Assembly (NCBI GenBank): GCA_964454015.1
Contig: CAYVQF010000003.1
Span: 124,001 to 188,000 of the forward strand
DNA length: 64,000 bases
Direction: 5' to 3'
Source of the DNA: CAYVQF01 sp964454015
GTDB taxonomy: Bacteria > Myxococcota_A > Bradymonadia > UBA4248
This document shows positions 17,063 through 25,656 of the stretch, in pieces. Both the position numbers and the translations under genes were made by a program. The notes under the pieces were generated by a model that worked only from the letters and a program-made list of their open reading frames with translations, did no database searches and was not told where the DNA came from. The first letter of the stretch is position 1. Each line of letters begins with the position of its first letter.

Positions 17063-17518
17063 ATGTGGCTCAGGTTGGGTGTCTTGGTGCTGTTGTTTTT
17101 CTCGTTGGGTTGTGAGCGCGGCGCTGAGGGAGAGGCGAGGGTCGAAGGGTCGGCTTCTCGCGGCGAGTCATCTGTGGCAGAGCAGGGTCGTGATGCGACG
17201 GATCAGCGTATTGTGGCTGAGGTGGTGCTGCTGACGCAGATTTTACAGGGGCGCGGTACGACGGCTGAGATTGCCGATGCCTTTGAGGCCCATTATGCGG
17301 CGCACAAGGAGCGCATTTTGGCGGCGTCACAGGGTGTGGCGGAGAAAGAGAAGGGGATGAGCCAGGGCGAGCGCGAGGCCTATCACGACACCTTGATCGG
17401 GTGGGAGGAGGTCACGGCCTTTCTCGACGCGCTGGACGCTTTTCAGTCGCAAGCGACGCCTGAGGAGACCGTGCGGGTGGAGTCGGTGCTGAGTGAGATA
17501 TACTTGTTTGCCGACTAG
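17063..17518 (+). CDS. Small lipoprotein, helical
   Basis: This 151-residue unrecognised protein starts at an ATG with GAGGGGGA upstream. The signal ends in FFSLGC (Cys at about 18). A Ser/Glu-rich linker is followed by three or four helices (ADAFEAHYAAHKERILAA, GWEEVTAFLDALDAF). It is divergently transcribed from the TPR lipoprotein across a gap of about 190 bases, so the two may share control. Confidence 0.65.
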   Translation: MWLRLGVLVLLFFSLGCERGAEGEARVEGSASRGESSVAEQGRDATDQRIVAEVVLLTQILQGRGTTAEIADAFEAHYAAHKERILAASQGVAEKEKGMSQGEREAYHDTLIGWEEVTAFLDALDAFQSQATPEETVRVESVLSEIYLFAD

Positions 17519-17676
17519 GCGCGCCAACTTCTGGACACAAGTCGACGCCATCTGCGCGGGTTGCTGGCGCAGCTTTGGATCGATGCCTTCGGTTCACTCA
17601 GTGGCCGGTCACTTTCCGGGACCACGTCCGGTAGGCGTGCGCCTGCCGTGGGGTGAGTCGGGTTGGCGGGCAGGCT

Positions 17677-17865
17677 CTACTCGTACTCGACGACGGCGAT
17701 GACGTTTTGTCCTTTGTAGACACCGCAGCTCAAGCAGACCCGATGTGGCAACTTGGGTTCGCCGCAGTTCGGGCAGTATGAGATGCCAGGTTGTTGGATC
17801 CGGTCGTGTTGGCTACGACGCATCCGGGTGCGAGATTTGCTCATGCGTTTCTTGGGGACTGCCAT
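17677..17865 (-). CDS. rpmF: 50S ribosomal protein L32
   Basis: This 62-residue protein begins MAVPKKRMSKSRTRMRRS, the L32 signature. It keeps the zinc-binding Cys4 form (C31, C34, C44, C47 in YCPNCG and VCLSCG). It lies 27 bases after the DUF177 gene, the classic bacterial arrangement. Confidence 0.97.
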   Translation of the reverse strand: MAVPKKRMSKSRTRMRRSQHDRIQQPGISYCPNCGEPKLPHRVCLSCGVYKGQNVIAVVEYE

Positions 17866-17892
17866 GGGTAGACTCCTAGATGACGGGGGTTA

Positions 17893-18444
17893 TCAGTTGG
17901 CCCCGCGGTTTGACTTGAGTGATTTGAGTGCGTCCCATGGGCTGTCGTCCGGTTGGGCAGGGCACTGGCAGGTCTGGTGGTTGCGGTTGCTACCGCAGCC
18001 CGGGCAGAGGCCGGCACAGGATTCTGCGCAGAGGGGGTATGGATCGACTTCGAGGAGGATGCACTCCTTGAGAATATGTGAGAGATCAATGTTTTCGCCG
18101 TCGAAGAAGACCGTGTCGAGGTCGTCTTCTTGCAGCTCGAGCTCGGTGGCAGCGGTGGCACTCATGGCGGTGCTTTCGGGCAGCAACCACAGGTTCAGCT
18201 CGATGGGATAGGCTTGCGGCACGGGCTCGAGGCAGCGACGGCAGGGCAGGGCGAGGGTGGTCGAGATGTGACCCGAGAGGTGTAGGCGCCCGCGGTGGTG
18301 CTTGATGGCCAGGTCGACCGACATGGGTTCCAAGGCCTCGAGGTCGTCGACATCGCGCACCAAGGCATTCAGGTCGGAGACCGGCAAGGACTTTTCAACC
18401 CGGAGTCCCTGTTCGGGATCGATTTGACTAGCGAGATAACGCAT
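17893..18444 (-). CDS. DUF177 (YceD-like) protein upstream of rpmF
   Basis: This 183-residue protein starts at MRYLASQID. It shows the DUF177 features: a central CRRCLEPV stretch, an acidic loop, and a C-terminal region of Cys pairs (ESCAGLCPGCGSNRN). DUF177 proteins are linked to 23S rRNA processing and ribosome assembly, and almost always precede rpmF, as here. Four extra C-terminal Cys suggest zinc binding. A TTGACA-N17-TAGAGT promoter lies about 76 bases upstream. Confidence 0.9.
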   Translation of the reverse strand: MRYLASQIDPEQGLRVEKSLPVSDLNALVRDVDDLEALEPMSVDLAIKHHRGRLHLSGHISTTLALPCRRCLEPVPQAYPIELNLWLLPESTAMSATAATELELQEDDLDTVFFDGENIDLSHILKECILLEVDPYPLCAESCAGLCPGCGSNRNHQTCQCPAQPDDSPWDALKSLKSNRGAN

Positions 18445-18520
18445 CGCAGCAAGGCCGTGAAAGGACAGTACCCAAGTGGCCACGGTCTGCAGCGAAATTC
18501 GCCGCAGCCACGGTCGCGGT

Positions 18521-18549
18521 ACTCTAGCGAGGTGGATGCGCGGTGTCAA
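18521..18549 (-). promoter_or_regulatory. Promoter of the DUF177-rpmF operon
   Basis: On the minus strand there is TTGACA, exactly 17 bases, then TAGAGT, about 76 bases before the start at 18444. Confidence 0.6.
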
Positions 18550-18591
18550 CTTCCGTGTGGCAGTGATCGCATGGCAGAGCCCGAACTCGGG

Positions 18592-19485
18592 TCATGAAGT
18601 CGGCGTTGGGTCGAGGCCCCAGTGCTCAGGGCCGGCCAGGACGGTGATGCTTCCCGGGGGGCTGTTGTTGTCGAAAGCGAAGGTGGTGGTGGCGTCTCGG
18701 CACGAGCGTGCCGTTGCTTTCCAGGTGTTATCCGTGGGCTGGTAGGCGATGACTTTGGCGCATGGATGGGTTGGGGTGCAGATGGTGGTGCCGACGGGGC
18801 AGGGTCCGACGACTCTGTTGAGGAGGGCGACGATGGCCGGGTGGTGCAGGCTTTGGCTTTTGGCTCCGATGGCGTCGAGGGCCAGCATATGGAGTGGCGC
18901 CGATCGCGGTTTGGTTGCGAGGGAGGCGGTATGGGTGACGAAGGCGTCGATGACGCTGAGGAAAAGAGCCAAGGGGTGTTGGAGCACTGGGAAGCGCAGT
19001 TTGGGAAGGCCGGAGCCGTCTAGGCCGAGGCGAAACTGAAAGGAAGCCAGCACGGTGCGGAGGTGGCCCCTGTCGATGACCGGCGAGAGAAAGAGATTGA
19101 GGAGGCGCCGCTGTGCTTGTGCGTCCTGATCTTTGGCGAAGGCACCATGGGTGTCGGCGCCCATTTGGTAGGTGAGGGCCGCGACGACGAGGTCGAACTG
19201 TTGTTGGCGCGGCATGGAGGCAAAGGTGACCAAGGCGGCGGCGGTGGCGGCACTGCGGAGGGCGTGCTCATGAGGGCCTTTGGCCGTTGCGCGCAGGAGG
19301 ACCATGGTGATGAGGAGATCGCTGTGGGCAGAGGCGAGCTCGAGCAGGCGGATGGCGATGCGTTTGGTGCGAAAGCGTCCACCTGTTGGCGCGCCGGTGA
19401 GGAGGGGTTGCAGCAGGTCCAGGGCCTCAGCGTAGGCGCTTGCCACCATCATGCCGGCCTGGCTGGTTTTGTGGATGGGGTTCAT
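18592..19485 (-). CDS. Degenerate HD-GYP-like protein
   Basis: The protein has 297 residues. The order of conserved stretches follows HD-GYP domains: PHEHALRSAATAAALV (start helix), AALTYQMGA where the HD dyad of AALLHDIGK should be, FRLGLDGSGLP in place of HHExxDGSGYP, SVIDAFVTHT like vaDvyDALT, and KPRSAPLHMLALDAI like RPYRxAxxxxEAL. All metal-binding His/Asp of the HD site are lost, so hydrolysis of cyclic di-GMP is unlikely; it may bind a ligand or partner instead. It lies six bases after the unknown gene upstream. Confidence 0.55.
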   Translation of the reverse strand: MNPIHKTSQAGMMVASAYAEALDLLQPLLTGAPTGGRFRTKRIAIRLLELASAHSDLLITMVLLRATAKGPHEHALRSAATAAALVTFASMPRQQQFDLVVAALTYQMGADTHGAFAKDQDAQAQRRLLNLFLSPVIDRGHLRTVLASFQFRLGLDGSGLPKLRFPVLQHPLALFLSVIDAFVTHTASLATKPRSAPLHMLALDAIGAKSQSLHHPAIVALLNRVVGPCPVGTTICTPTHPCAKVIAYQPTDNTWKATARSCRDATTTFAFDNNSPPGSITVLAGPEHWGLDPTPTS

Positions 19486-19491
19486 GGTGGC

Positions 19492-20892
19492 TCAGTCCTC
19501 GCCGTTGCTGTCTTGGCCTGCTTTGAGGAGGCTCTTTTCCAAAGCGTCAAGGTGGTCGAGCATGGAGCGCGGGATGGCGCTGTTTTTTCTGCGTTGGCCG
19601 GGTTGGCTGTCGGTGGCGTCGAGGAAGGCCATGAGGGAGGCGTCGAGTTCGTTGGGGAAGCCGTCGTCGATGGGCCCCAAGTCCATGGATTGCCATAGCA
19701 TATCGGGGTCATCGTCGTCGGGGATTCTGACCTTGACCGCGCCGGTGCTCGGTCGTCGGTGTTCTGGGGCAATCCACTGGGTTTCGAGTGAGGCGATGGT
19801 GTCACGCACCCTCTGCTTGTGCTGTTCAGGGAGGGACTGGGTCGCCTCTTGCCAGAAAGGATGCTGAAAGGCGTAGCAGGCGCCAAAGAGGGCGATGATG
19901 GTAGGTAAGTGCTCGTGAGGGCTCTTGTCGACGGCGAACTTCCACACGTCGAGCGCTGATTGGCTGAGCCACCACCGCAATATTCTATGTGGGGGATCGG
20001 AGACGATGCCATCGGCGACGGCCTCGATGAGCTTCAGGAAAAGCTGTGGCGTGGCCAATTTTTTGAGGCATGCGGTGGTGACCTCCAAGGTGTGGGTGGC
20101 GACCTTGGCGCTGGGGTCACTCATGGTTTCAAGATTGCGGATGGCTTTGAGTATGTCTTCCCATTCAGCGTTGAAGATCTGTTCGCCGACGATTTTGGCG
20201 AAGAGGAGGGCGACCTCTTGGGCGGAGAGGGCGGGTGAGTTGGCCCCGGAGACGGCGAGCAAGGTTGCTGAGAAATGCCGCCGCAGCGTGCTTTCGTTCT
20301 CCATGCGCATGGCCTCGCAGAGGATATCGAGGCTGCGTCGCTCACTTCGGCCGATGGGAGTCAGGGTCATGAGAGGGGGTGGGTCCCCAACGCGCAGGGG
20401 TTCGCCCAGACCGAGGGTGGTTGCCAGCGCGCGTTCGAGCTCCTGCCGGGCCGGCGGCTTGTTGCTGAGGTGGGCTAGGGAGGTGGTTTGGAAGCGGATG
20501 GGTTGCTCACCCTCTTCAAACCAATAGGTGACGAGATCGTGGGTGTCGTTGGGGAGGTGTTCGCGGTAGACCGTGTAGATTTGGAAGAAGTGAATGAGGT
20601 GGAGGGCTTCCAGGCCGTGGACGAAGCTCAGGGCGAGGACGCCCTGGGTGCGGAGGACCCTGGCCAGCTCGCGCAGGGCTTCATTTTCGAGGAGGAGTGG
20701 CTGGTTGTTGACGAGGAGGTGATCCGAGGTTGCAGGGAGGGTGATATCGACGGAGCCGCGCGCATCGAGGACGCTGGTCATGTTGCGGAAGAAGACGATG
20801 AAGTCAGGGTCTTGTTCGCTGGTGACGTTGGTGGCCAGGAGCAGCGCCAGGCGCTCCACCACGGCCTGTGGTGTGTCGTCTCGACTGGGCAC
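19492..20892 (-). CDS. Unrecognised cytoplasmic helical protein, partner of the HD-GYP-like gene
   Basis: This protein has about 466 residues from a GTG preceded by GGAGAG; the frame is open to 20946. The N-terminal 180 residues form an alpha/beta unit (HLLVNNQPLLLENEALRELA, LSFVHGLEALHLIHFF). The middle is helical and repeat-like (ILKAIRNLETMSDPSAKVAT). The last 70 residues are acidic and disordered. No family is recognised. The six-base spacing to the degenerate HD-GYP gene and shared strand argue for a functional pair. Confidence 0.6.
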   Translation of the reverse strand: MPSRDDTPQAVVERLALLLATNVTSEQDPDFIVFFRNMTSVLDARGSVDITLPATSDHLLVNNQPLLLENEALRELARVLRTQGVLALSFVHGLEALHLIHFFQIYTVYREHLPNDTHDLVTYWFEEGEQPIRFQTTSLAHLSNKPPARQELERALATTLGLGEPLRVGDPPPLMTLTPIGRSERRSLDILCEAMRMENESTLRRHFSATLLAVSGANSPALSAQEVALLFAKIVGEQIFNAEWEDILKAIRNLETMSDPSAKVATHTLEVTTACLKKLATPQLFLKLIEAVADGIVSDPPHRILRWWLSQSALDVWKFAVDKSPHEHLPTIIALFGACYAFQHPFWQEATQSLPEQHKQRVRDTIASLETQWIAPEHRRPSTGAVKVRIPDDDDPDMLWQSMDLGPIDDGFPNELDASLMAFLDATDSQPGQRRKNSAIPRSMLDHLDALEKSLLKAGQDSNGED

Positions 20893-21057
20893 GGGTGGTC
20901 TCTCCAATGCTTGGATGGCCGCGAGCAAGCATGAACACAGAAGCACGCAGCGTCGGGGTGGTGGCAGAACCTGTCTAGGTCAAGTTACACCACTTGGCTT
21001 GGGTGGCAAAAGCCTCAGCGAAAAAGACAAGTGCGCCGCAGACGTTCAGGGGGGTGT

Positions 21058-22215
21058 CTACGGCGGGAGCTGGGGTGTCTGTTCGAGGAGGCGCCGTTGT
21101 TGGGCGTCGAGTTCTCCGAGGCTTTGTTGGAGGCGCGCGCGTCGTTGTCGCAGTGCCTGGAGATCGTCAGCGTTGCCGGTGGGGCTTTCGGGTGTAGCCC
21201 GTCCGATGGCCAGGCTAGGATCTGCGTTCTGTATTTGGAAGGGTGTTGGCGGAGTGGTGGTGGGATCGTAGGTGGGCGGAGGGGTGGCAGGTGGGGTTTC
21301 GGATGGCGGAAGGAGCGGCGCCAGCTCAGAGCCTTCACCGCGGCCGATGCCATCAAAGTAGTTGGGATTTTCCGCGCCATCTGGGCTGTTGCCTCCGGGG
21401 CTGAGGCTGGGCTCTTGGGCGGGAGACTTCTGTGCGTCAGGAGATGCGGTGCGTGTGCTGGTCGTGAGTCGCGTCGCTCGCAGGTCTTCGCCGAAGAGGG
21501 CGATTTCATCGGCGTAGTCATCGACGAAGCGTGCAAGTTTCCTTTTTCTTTCGAGGTCAGTGATTTGTGCATCGATAAGCAGGAGTTGCTTGCGGATGGC
21601 TTTTTGGTGATCCGTGAGCTCATCGATGGCTGCGTTGAGCTCTTCGGGGTCAGAGAAGATGATGGTGTCGAGGCGAGGCGTTTGGCGATCGGTGGCGGGC
21701 ACAGCGGCGCGGTAGCGCTCCTTTTCGAGCTGGATGGTGTTGAGTTCAGCGATGATGGCTGCTTGGTCACTGGTGCTGGTGGCCTGTAGCAGTGCGGTCT
21801 CATGTCTGCGAATGCTCTCGTCGAAGAGCGCGATGATATGGTGGCGTTGGTCATCGAGTTGGGCTAGGAGGAAGCGCTCTTGTTCGGCCATGAGGTTGAG
21901 CTGGTCCGCCGTGGTACGGGCGGTTCGGAGCGCGGCCCGGACTTCGATTTGGTTGACGATACCATCAGAGCCGCTTTTCAAGCGGTCGATGCTTTGGACT
22001 TGTTTGCGGTATTCGCGCTCTAAGGTTTGTCGTTGTTGGCGGAGATTCTCGAGGTTTTCTCGAGACAGCGCGAGGCGGCTGGTGGCGTCGTGCAGCTCAT
22101 CGGCCGCTGGCATCGTTGGCGCGACGAGCAGGGCGGCGCAGAAGAGGGCGATGACGCAGGCGACGCGGCATGGCGTTGGGCTGAGGCGTCGTTGCTGGTT
22201 GATGAAGGCCGTCAT
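21058..22215 (-). CDS. Exported coiled-coil protein with proline-rich C-terminal linker
   Basis: The protein has 385 residues from MTAFINQQ. A TM/signal stretch (VACVIALFCAALLVAPT) is followed by about 210 residues of coiled coil (ENLENLRQQRQTLEREYRKQ). Then come a Pro/Thr-rich segment of about 90 residues and a final short coiled coil. The layout resembles periplasmic spacer proteins, but no enzymatic motif is visible. The family is not recognised. It is divergent from the vWA gene. Confidence 0.65.
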   Translation of the reverse strand: MTAFINQQRRLSPTPCRVACVIALFCAALLVAPTMPAADELHDATSRLALSRENLENLRQQRQTLEREYRKQVQSIDRLKSGSDGIVNQIEVRAALRTARTTADQLNLMAEQERFLLAQLDDQRHHIIALFDESIRRHETALLQATSTSDQAAIIAELNTIQLEKERYRAAVPATDRQTPRLDTIIFSDPEELNAAIDELTDHQKAIRKQLLLIDAQITDLERKRKLARFVDDYADEIALFGEDLRATRLTTSTRTASPDAQKSPAQEPSLSPGGNSPDGAENPNYFDGIGRGEGSELAPLLPPSETPPATPPPTYDPTTTPPTPFQIQNADPSLAIGRATPESPTGNADDLQALRQRRARLQQSLGELDAQQRRLLEQTPQLPP

Positions 22216-22508
22216 ATCTGCGTCAAGGAGGTGTGGGCATGGCGCCAAGCAGCGCTGGCGGTTGAGGCACAGGCCCATGCAGACTTCGCGCCATGAGCGC
22301 GCGCGCCTATGGGTCGCGTCGACTTTGTGGTCTCTGGCGTGCGCGTGCATGGGGGAAATGGCTGTGATAATGGTGGGTTGTGGCTGGCGCTCAGGTGCGT
22401 TGGTGATGGCCGGGGAGGCGATGTGGGTCTTAGTTTTGGCGTGGGCGCTTGCTGAATGGCCTCAGAAATTCGAGGCTGTGGCTGAGATGGTCGAGGACGG
22501 GTCGTGTA
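22216..22508. promoter_or_regulatory. Divergent intergenic region, possible extended -10 element
   Basis: No convincing gene is seen. A TGTGATAAT stretch at 22363-22371 could be an extended -10 element for the gene at 22509, without a good -35 box. AAGGAGG at 22229-22235 lies on the wrong strand to serve the minus gene. Confidence 0.25.
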
Positions 22509-24557
22509 GTGGGGCTGGCTTTGATTTTTGAACGTGTTTGGCTGCTGCTCATGCTGGGCTTGGTGGCGGTGCCCATTTGGTTACATCTGCGACGAAGGCG
22601 GCGGGCGTTGCCGGTTCATTTTTCGTTGTTTGCGTTGCTGGCGCAGAGCCAGAAGCAGATGCAGGCGCGGTCATGGTTGCGGCATTGGCTATTGTTGGTC
22701 CTGCGGGTCTTGGTGTTGGTTGCTTTCGTGTTTGCCGTGGCGGGCCCCTATGACGAGGGTGGAGGGCAGGGCGCGTCGTTGCTGTCGGGGCAGACGCTCT
22801 ATTTGGTAGACGATTCGTTGAGTATGCCTCTGGGCCAGGTTCAGGCCGAGGTCTCGCGGCATTTGGAGACGCTGTCTCCGGGGGAGGAGGTGCTGTGGTT
22901 GTGGGGCAGTGAGGCGGAGTCGTGGAGTAGCGCGTTGGGGACGGGTGGACGGGAGTCCTTGCTGCAGGCGTTGGCGAGCTGGCCGTCGGGTCGGGGCTAT
23001 GTGGACATGCCAATGGCGCTGGAGCGCTCTTGCCACGGGATCCGCGGTGCGGGTGGGGCGCGGGGACAGGTGGTTGTGGTGACGGATTTTCGGCAGGGTA
23101 GCTGGTTTTCGGAGCGAGACTGGGTGGCCTGTGCCGGGGTGCGCTTGGCGTGGCTAGAGGTCGCAGTGGTGCCTTGGAATGTGAGCATTCAAGAGGTGGC
23201 GCAGGATGGGGGTGGGTTGTGGGTGACGTTGGAGCAGAGCGGCGCGACAGGGGTCGAGGAGGTTGTGGCGCGGGTCGAGGTTGGGGGAGATGTCGTTTTT
23301 GAGGCGGTGTTGCCCTTGGTGGCAGGCCGAGGGCGCCACCGACTGGAGGGAGTGCGTTTAGAGGAGGGGGCGGCTTACACTGTGCGCTTGCTGGTGAAGG
23401 ATGGCTTGGCCGCCGACGACACTTGGCATGCTTTTGCGGCGGGAGGGGAGTCTGTGCGGGTGCTGGTGGTCAACGGGGACAGCCGCAACGTTCCCTTGTT
23501 GGATGAGGCGTTTTTTCTGGAGCGGGCGTTGCGTTACGTGCAGCCCGGACGCCGGGGCTTCACGGTGCGGGTGCGTTCCGTGGAGGGCATCGGTGCGTCT
23601 GATCTGGCGGAGAGTGACGTGGTGGTTTTGGCCAACGTTGGTGCGGTGGGAGCGCTGTGGGTCGAGTCCTTGAAGCGCTACGTGAGTCAAGGTGGTTCTT
23701 TGCTGATGACCATGGGTGAGAGGACGCAGGCCGAGGCTTTTCAGCGCACCTGGGGTGATTTGTTGCCGCGCCGTCTGCGTGGCGTACGGGAGTTGGCCCA
23801 AGCCAGTGATGAGGGGCGTGCTTTGCGCGCCGGGCGGGTGAGTCGTCTGGATTGGGAGCATCCGGTGTTGCGTGATTTTCTTTCTGAGGGAGGGGAGATG
23901 CTGCAGCGCGCGTTGGTGTATCGCTACATGCAGGTGGAGACGGATGCGCGTGCGGGCGGGGTGATTCTGGCGTTGGCAGATGGTGCGCCGTTGTTGGTCG
24001 AGGCGGCGTATGGTGCGGGACGGGTGATGTTGTTGACGACGAGTGTCGACAGGGATTGGACCGACTTGCCTCTTCGCAAGGCCTATCTTCCATTGATGCA
24101 CAGTGTGTTGCGCTATCTAGCGGGGCGTCGTGCGGAGATCTCTGACCAGGCCGTGGTGGGTGTTCCCTTCCGGCTGGGTGTGCTCGAGGGTGCAGGTGCG
24201 GTGGAGGTGCGACGGGTAGGGCGTTGGGCCTGGGAGAGAGCGTGGGCGGGTGAGGGCGAAGGTGATGTGGAGGTCGTGGTGGATGAGGCTGGCATCTATG
24301 AGGTCAGCGAGGTGGTGCGTGGCGAGCGCCGTATGTTTTTGGATGCGCGTTTTGCCGCCAATGTGGATCGTCGTGAGTCGGAGTGGCGCCGGGTAGATGG
24401 CTTGGTGGCTCCGGAGCCTGGGGCTGGGGATGGCGACAGCGCAGCGCTGTGGGCGGTCGCGACGCGGCGCGGATGGTGGCCGTGGCTGCTGTTGTTGGTG
24501 GTGTTGGCGTTGCTTGGCGAGACCGTGGTGGCGTGTAGGCGCAGGTGGGGTGGCTGA
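22509..24557 (+). CDS. BatA-like membrane protein with von Willebrand factor A domain
   Basis: This protein has about 682 residues. TM1 (RVWLLLMLGLVAVPIWL), a basic loop and TM2 (WLLLVLRVLVLVAFVFAVAG) form the N-terminal BatA module. A vWA domain follows with MIDAS residues DDSLS and a later VVVVTDFRQGS. The middle has a class-I-amidotransferase-like fold (VLVVNGDSRNVPLLDEAF). A last TM segment is near the C terminus. Bat proteins work in envelope stress tolerance with MoxR ATPases; no moxR or DUF58 gene is adjacent. The start is uncertain (GTG 22509 or TTG 22521). An FHA gene follows after 80 bases. Confidence 0.75.
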   Translation: MGLALIFERVWLLLMLGLVAVPIWLHLRRRRRALPVHFSLFALLAQSQKQMQARSWLRHWLLLVLRVLVLVAFVFAVAGPYDEGGGQGASLLSGQTLYLVDDSLSMPLGQVQAEVSRHLETLSPGEEVLWLWGSEAESWSSALGTGGRESLLQALASWPSGRGYVDMPMALERSCHGIRGAGGARGQVVVVTDFRQGSWFSERDWVACAGVRLAWLEVAVVPWNVSIQEVAQDGGGLWVTLEQSGATGVEEVVARVEVGGDVVFEAVLPLVAGRGRHRLEGVRLEEGAAYTVRLLVKDGLAADDTWHAFAAGGESVRVLVVNGDSRNVPLLDEAFFLERALRYVQPGRRGFTVRVRSVEGIGASDLAESDVVVLANVGAVGALWVESLKRYVSQGGSLLMTMGERTQAEAFQRTWGDLLPRRLRGVRELAQASDEGRALRAGRVSRLDWEHPVLRDFLSEGGEMLQRALVYRYMQVETDARAGGVILALADGAPLLVEAAYGAGRVMLLTTSVDRDWTDLPLRKAYLPLMHSVLRYLAGRRAEISDQAVVGVPFRLGVLEGAGAVEVRRVGRWAWERAWAGEGEGDVEVVVDEAGIYEVSEVVRGERRMFLDARFAANVDRRESEWRRVDGLVAPEPGAGDGDSAALWAVATRRGWWPWLLLLVVLALLGETVVACRRRWGG

Positions 24558-24637
24558 GTTCGTGTCATTGGGTGCTTCTTGCCTCGGGCGAGTTTGCGCG
24601 TTAGCTTCTGGCTGCCACTGTGGTGGGGAGTTTCAGC

Positions 24638-25639
24638 ATGCCGATAAAATTGACCGTGTGGTTGTCAGCGGCTTGTGAAAAAGGCCACGTGTTTTTCTGT
24701 GACAGCGACGAAGTCGAGGTGGGGCGCTCACCCGGCGTCGATGTTCAGTTGCCGGTTTCTTTTGTTTCGGGTCATCAGTTTACCCTGGTGGCAGAGGGTG
24801 ACGCCTTTCTGCTTTCGGACGCGGGGTCGACCAATGGAACGGCGCTCAATGGGAAGCGACTGGCACCGTATGCGTATGTCCCGGTGTGGAACGGGGATTT
24901 GATTGGGGTTGGGGAGCTCTTGATACAGATCGAGATCGTGCCGACGCTCCCCGATGGGTCTGCGACCACGTCGGAAGATCCCGTGCGGGGCATGGTGCGC
25001 GAGGTGCTGCGGGCGCGGGGTGAGGCGTCTGAAGCGACGCTGGAGTTGGCCGACGCAGTGGGGACGCGTTGGTCAGTGGAAGATATGGGAGCGACGCTTC
25101 GGGTGGGTTGTGACGAGGATGCGCAGTTGCGCCTGCCGGAAGGCACTTTGTCGGCGGGGCGTTCTTTTTTTTTGGAGCGCAGGCCGGGCGCAATTGCCCT
25201 GCGGAGCTCGCAGGCGTTGTGGCTGGACGGTGAGCGCTTGGGGGTTGAGCCCCAAGCATTGGGCGCGGCGCACGAGATTGGTGATGGAGCAGGCGGGGCG
25301 AGTTTGCGCTTTCGCGATCCCCTGCGGGTCTATTTGGACGAACTGGCCCGGTTGCCAGAGGACCGACGCCATGGTGCGGCGGAGCATGTTCATCTTTCGA
25401 CGCAGCAAATCGATACGACGGGCTACGGCGAGATCGAGGGTGCGCCCCCTGATTTTGGTCCTCCGGATCGTCCTCCCGTTCCGGCGCAGCCGCGTCTGCG
25501 GCATGAGAGCATCGAGGTATCTCTGCGGGAGAGAGGCCGCTGGGGCGCCTTCGAGCTGTGGACCATCGTCCTCACCCTGCTCGTGGCGCTGGGTGGGGTC
25601 ATCGTGGTCTACTTCGTATTGCGCTTGGCGATTTTTTGA
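24638..25639 (+). CDS. FHA-domain protein with C-terminal membrane anchor
   Basis: This 333-residue protein starts at an ATG with GGGGAG seven bases upstream. The FHA domain (about 20-100) shows VEVGRSPGVDVQL, SGHQFTL and DAGSTNGTALNGKRL, so the phosphothreonine pocket is intact. A second, degenerate FHA-like fold may follow (TLRVGCDEDAQLRLPEG). The tail ends in one TM segment (WTIVLTLLVALGGVIVVYFVL), leaving the FHA domains in the cytoplasm. It follows the BatA-like gene and probably reports kinase signals to it. Confidence 0.82.
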   Translation: MPIKLTVWLSAACEKGHVFFCDSDEVEVGRSPGVDVQLPVSFVSGHQFTLVAEGDAFLLSDAGSTNGTALNGKRLAPYAYVPVWNGDLIGVGELLIQIEIVPTLPDGSATTSEDPVRGMVREVLRARGEASEATLELADAVGTRWSVEDMGATLRVGCDEDAQLRLPEGTLSAGRSFFLERRPGAIALRSSQALWLDGERLGVEPQALGAAHEIGDGAGGASLRFRDPLRVYLDELARLPEDRRHGAAEHVHLSTQQIDTTGYGEIEGAPPDFGPPDRPPVPAQPRLRHESIEVSLRERGRWGAFELWTIVLTLLVALGGVIVVYFVLRLAIF

Positions 25640-25656
25640 GCGCTGGGCTGCGCTCA
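25637..25656. terminator. Hairpin containing both convergent stop codons
   Basis: A perfect 7-bp stem (TGAGCGC with GCGCTCA) and 6-base loop span the 14 bases between the convergent genes. Each arm contains one stop codon. A T run lies before rather than after the stem, so classic intrinsic termination is doubtful. Confidence 0.35.

Noticed and set aside
22349..22531. Small frame of about 60 codons upstream of the BatA-like gene
   Set aside because: It has no ribosome binding site, overlaps the start of the next gene and has no recognisable sequence.
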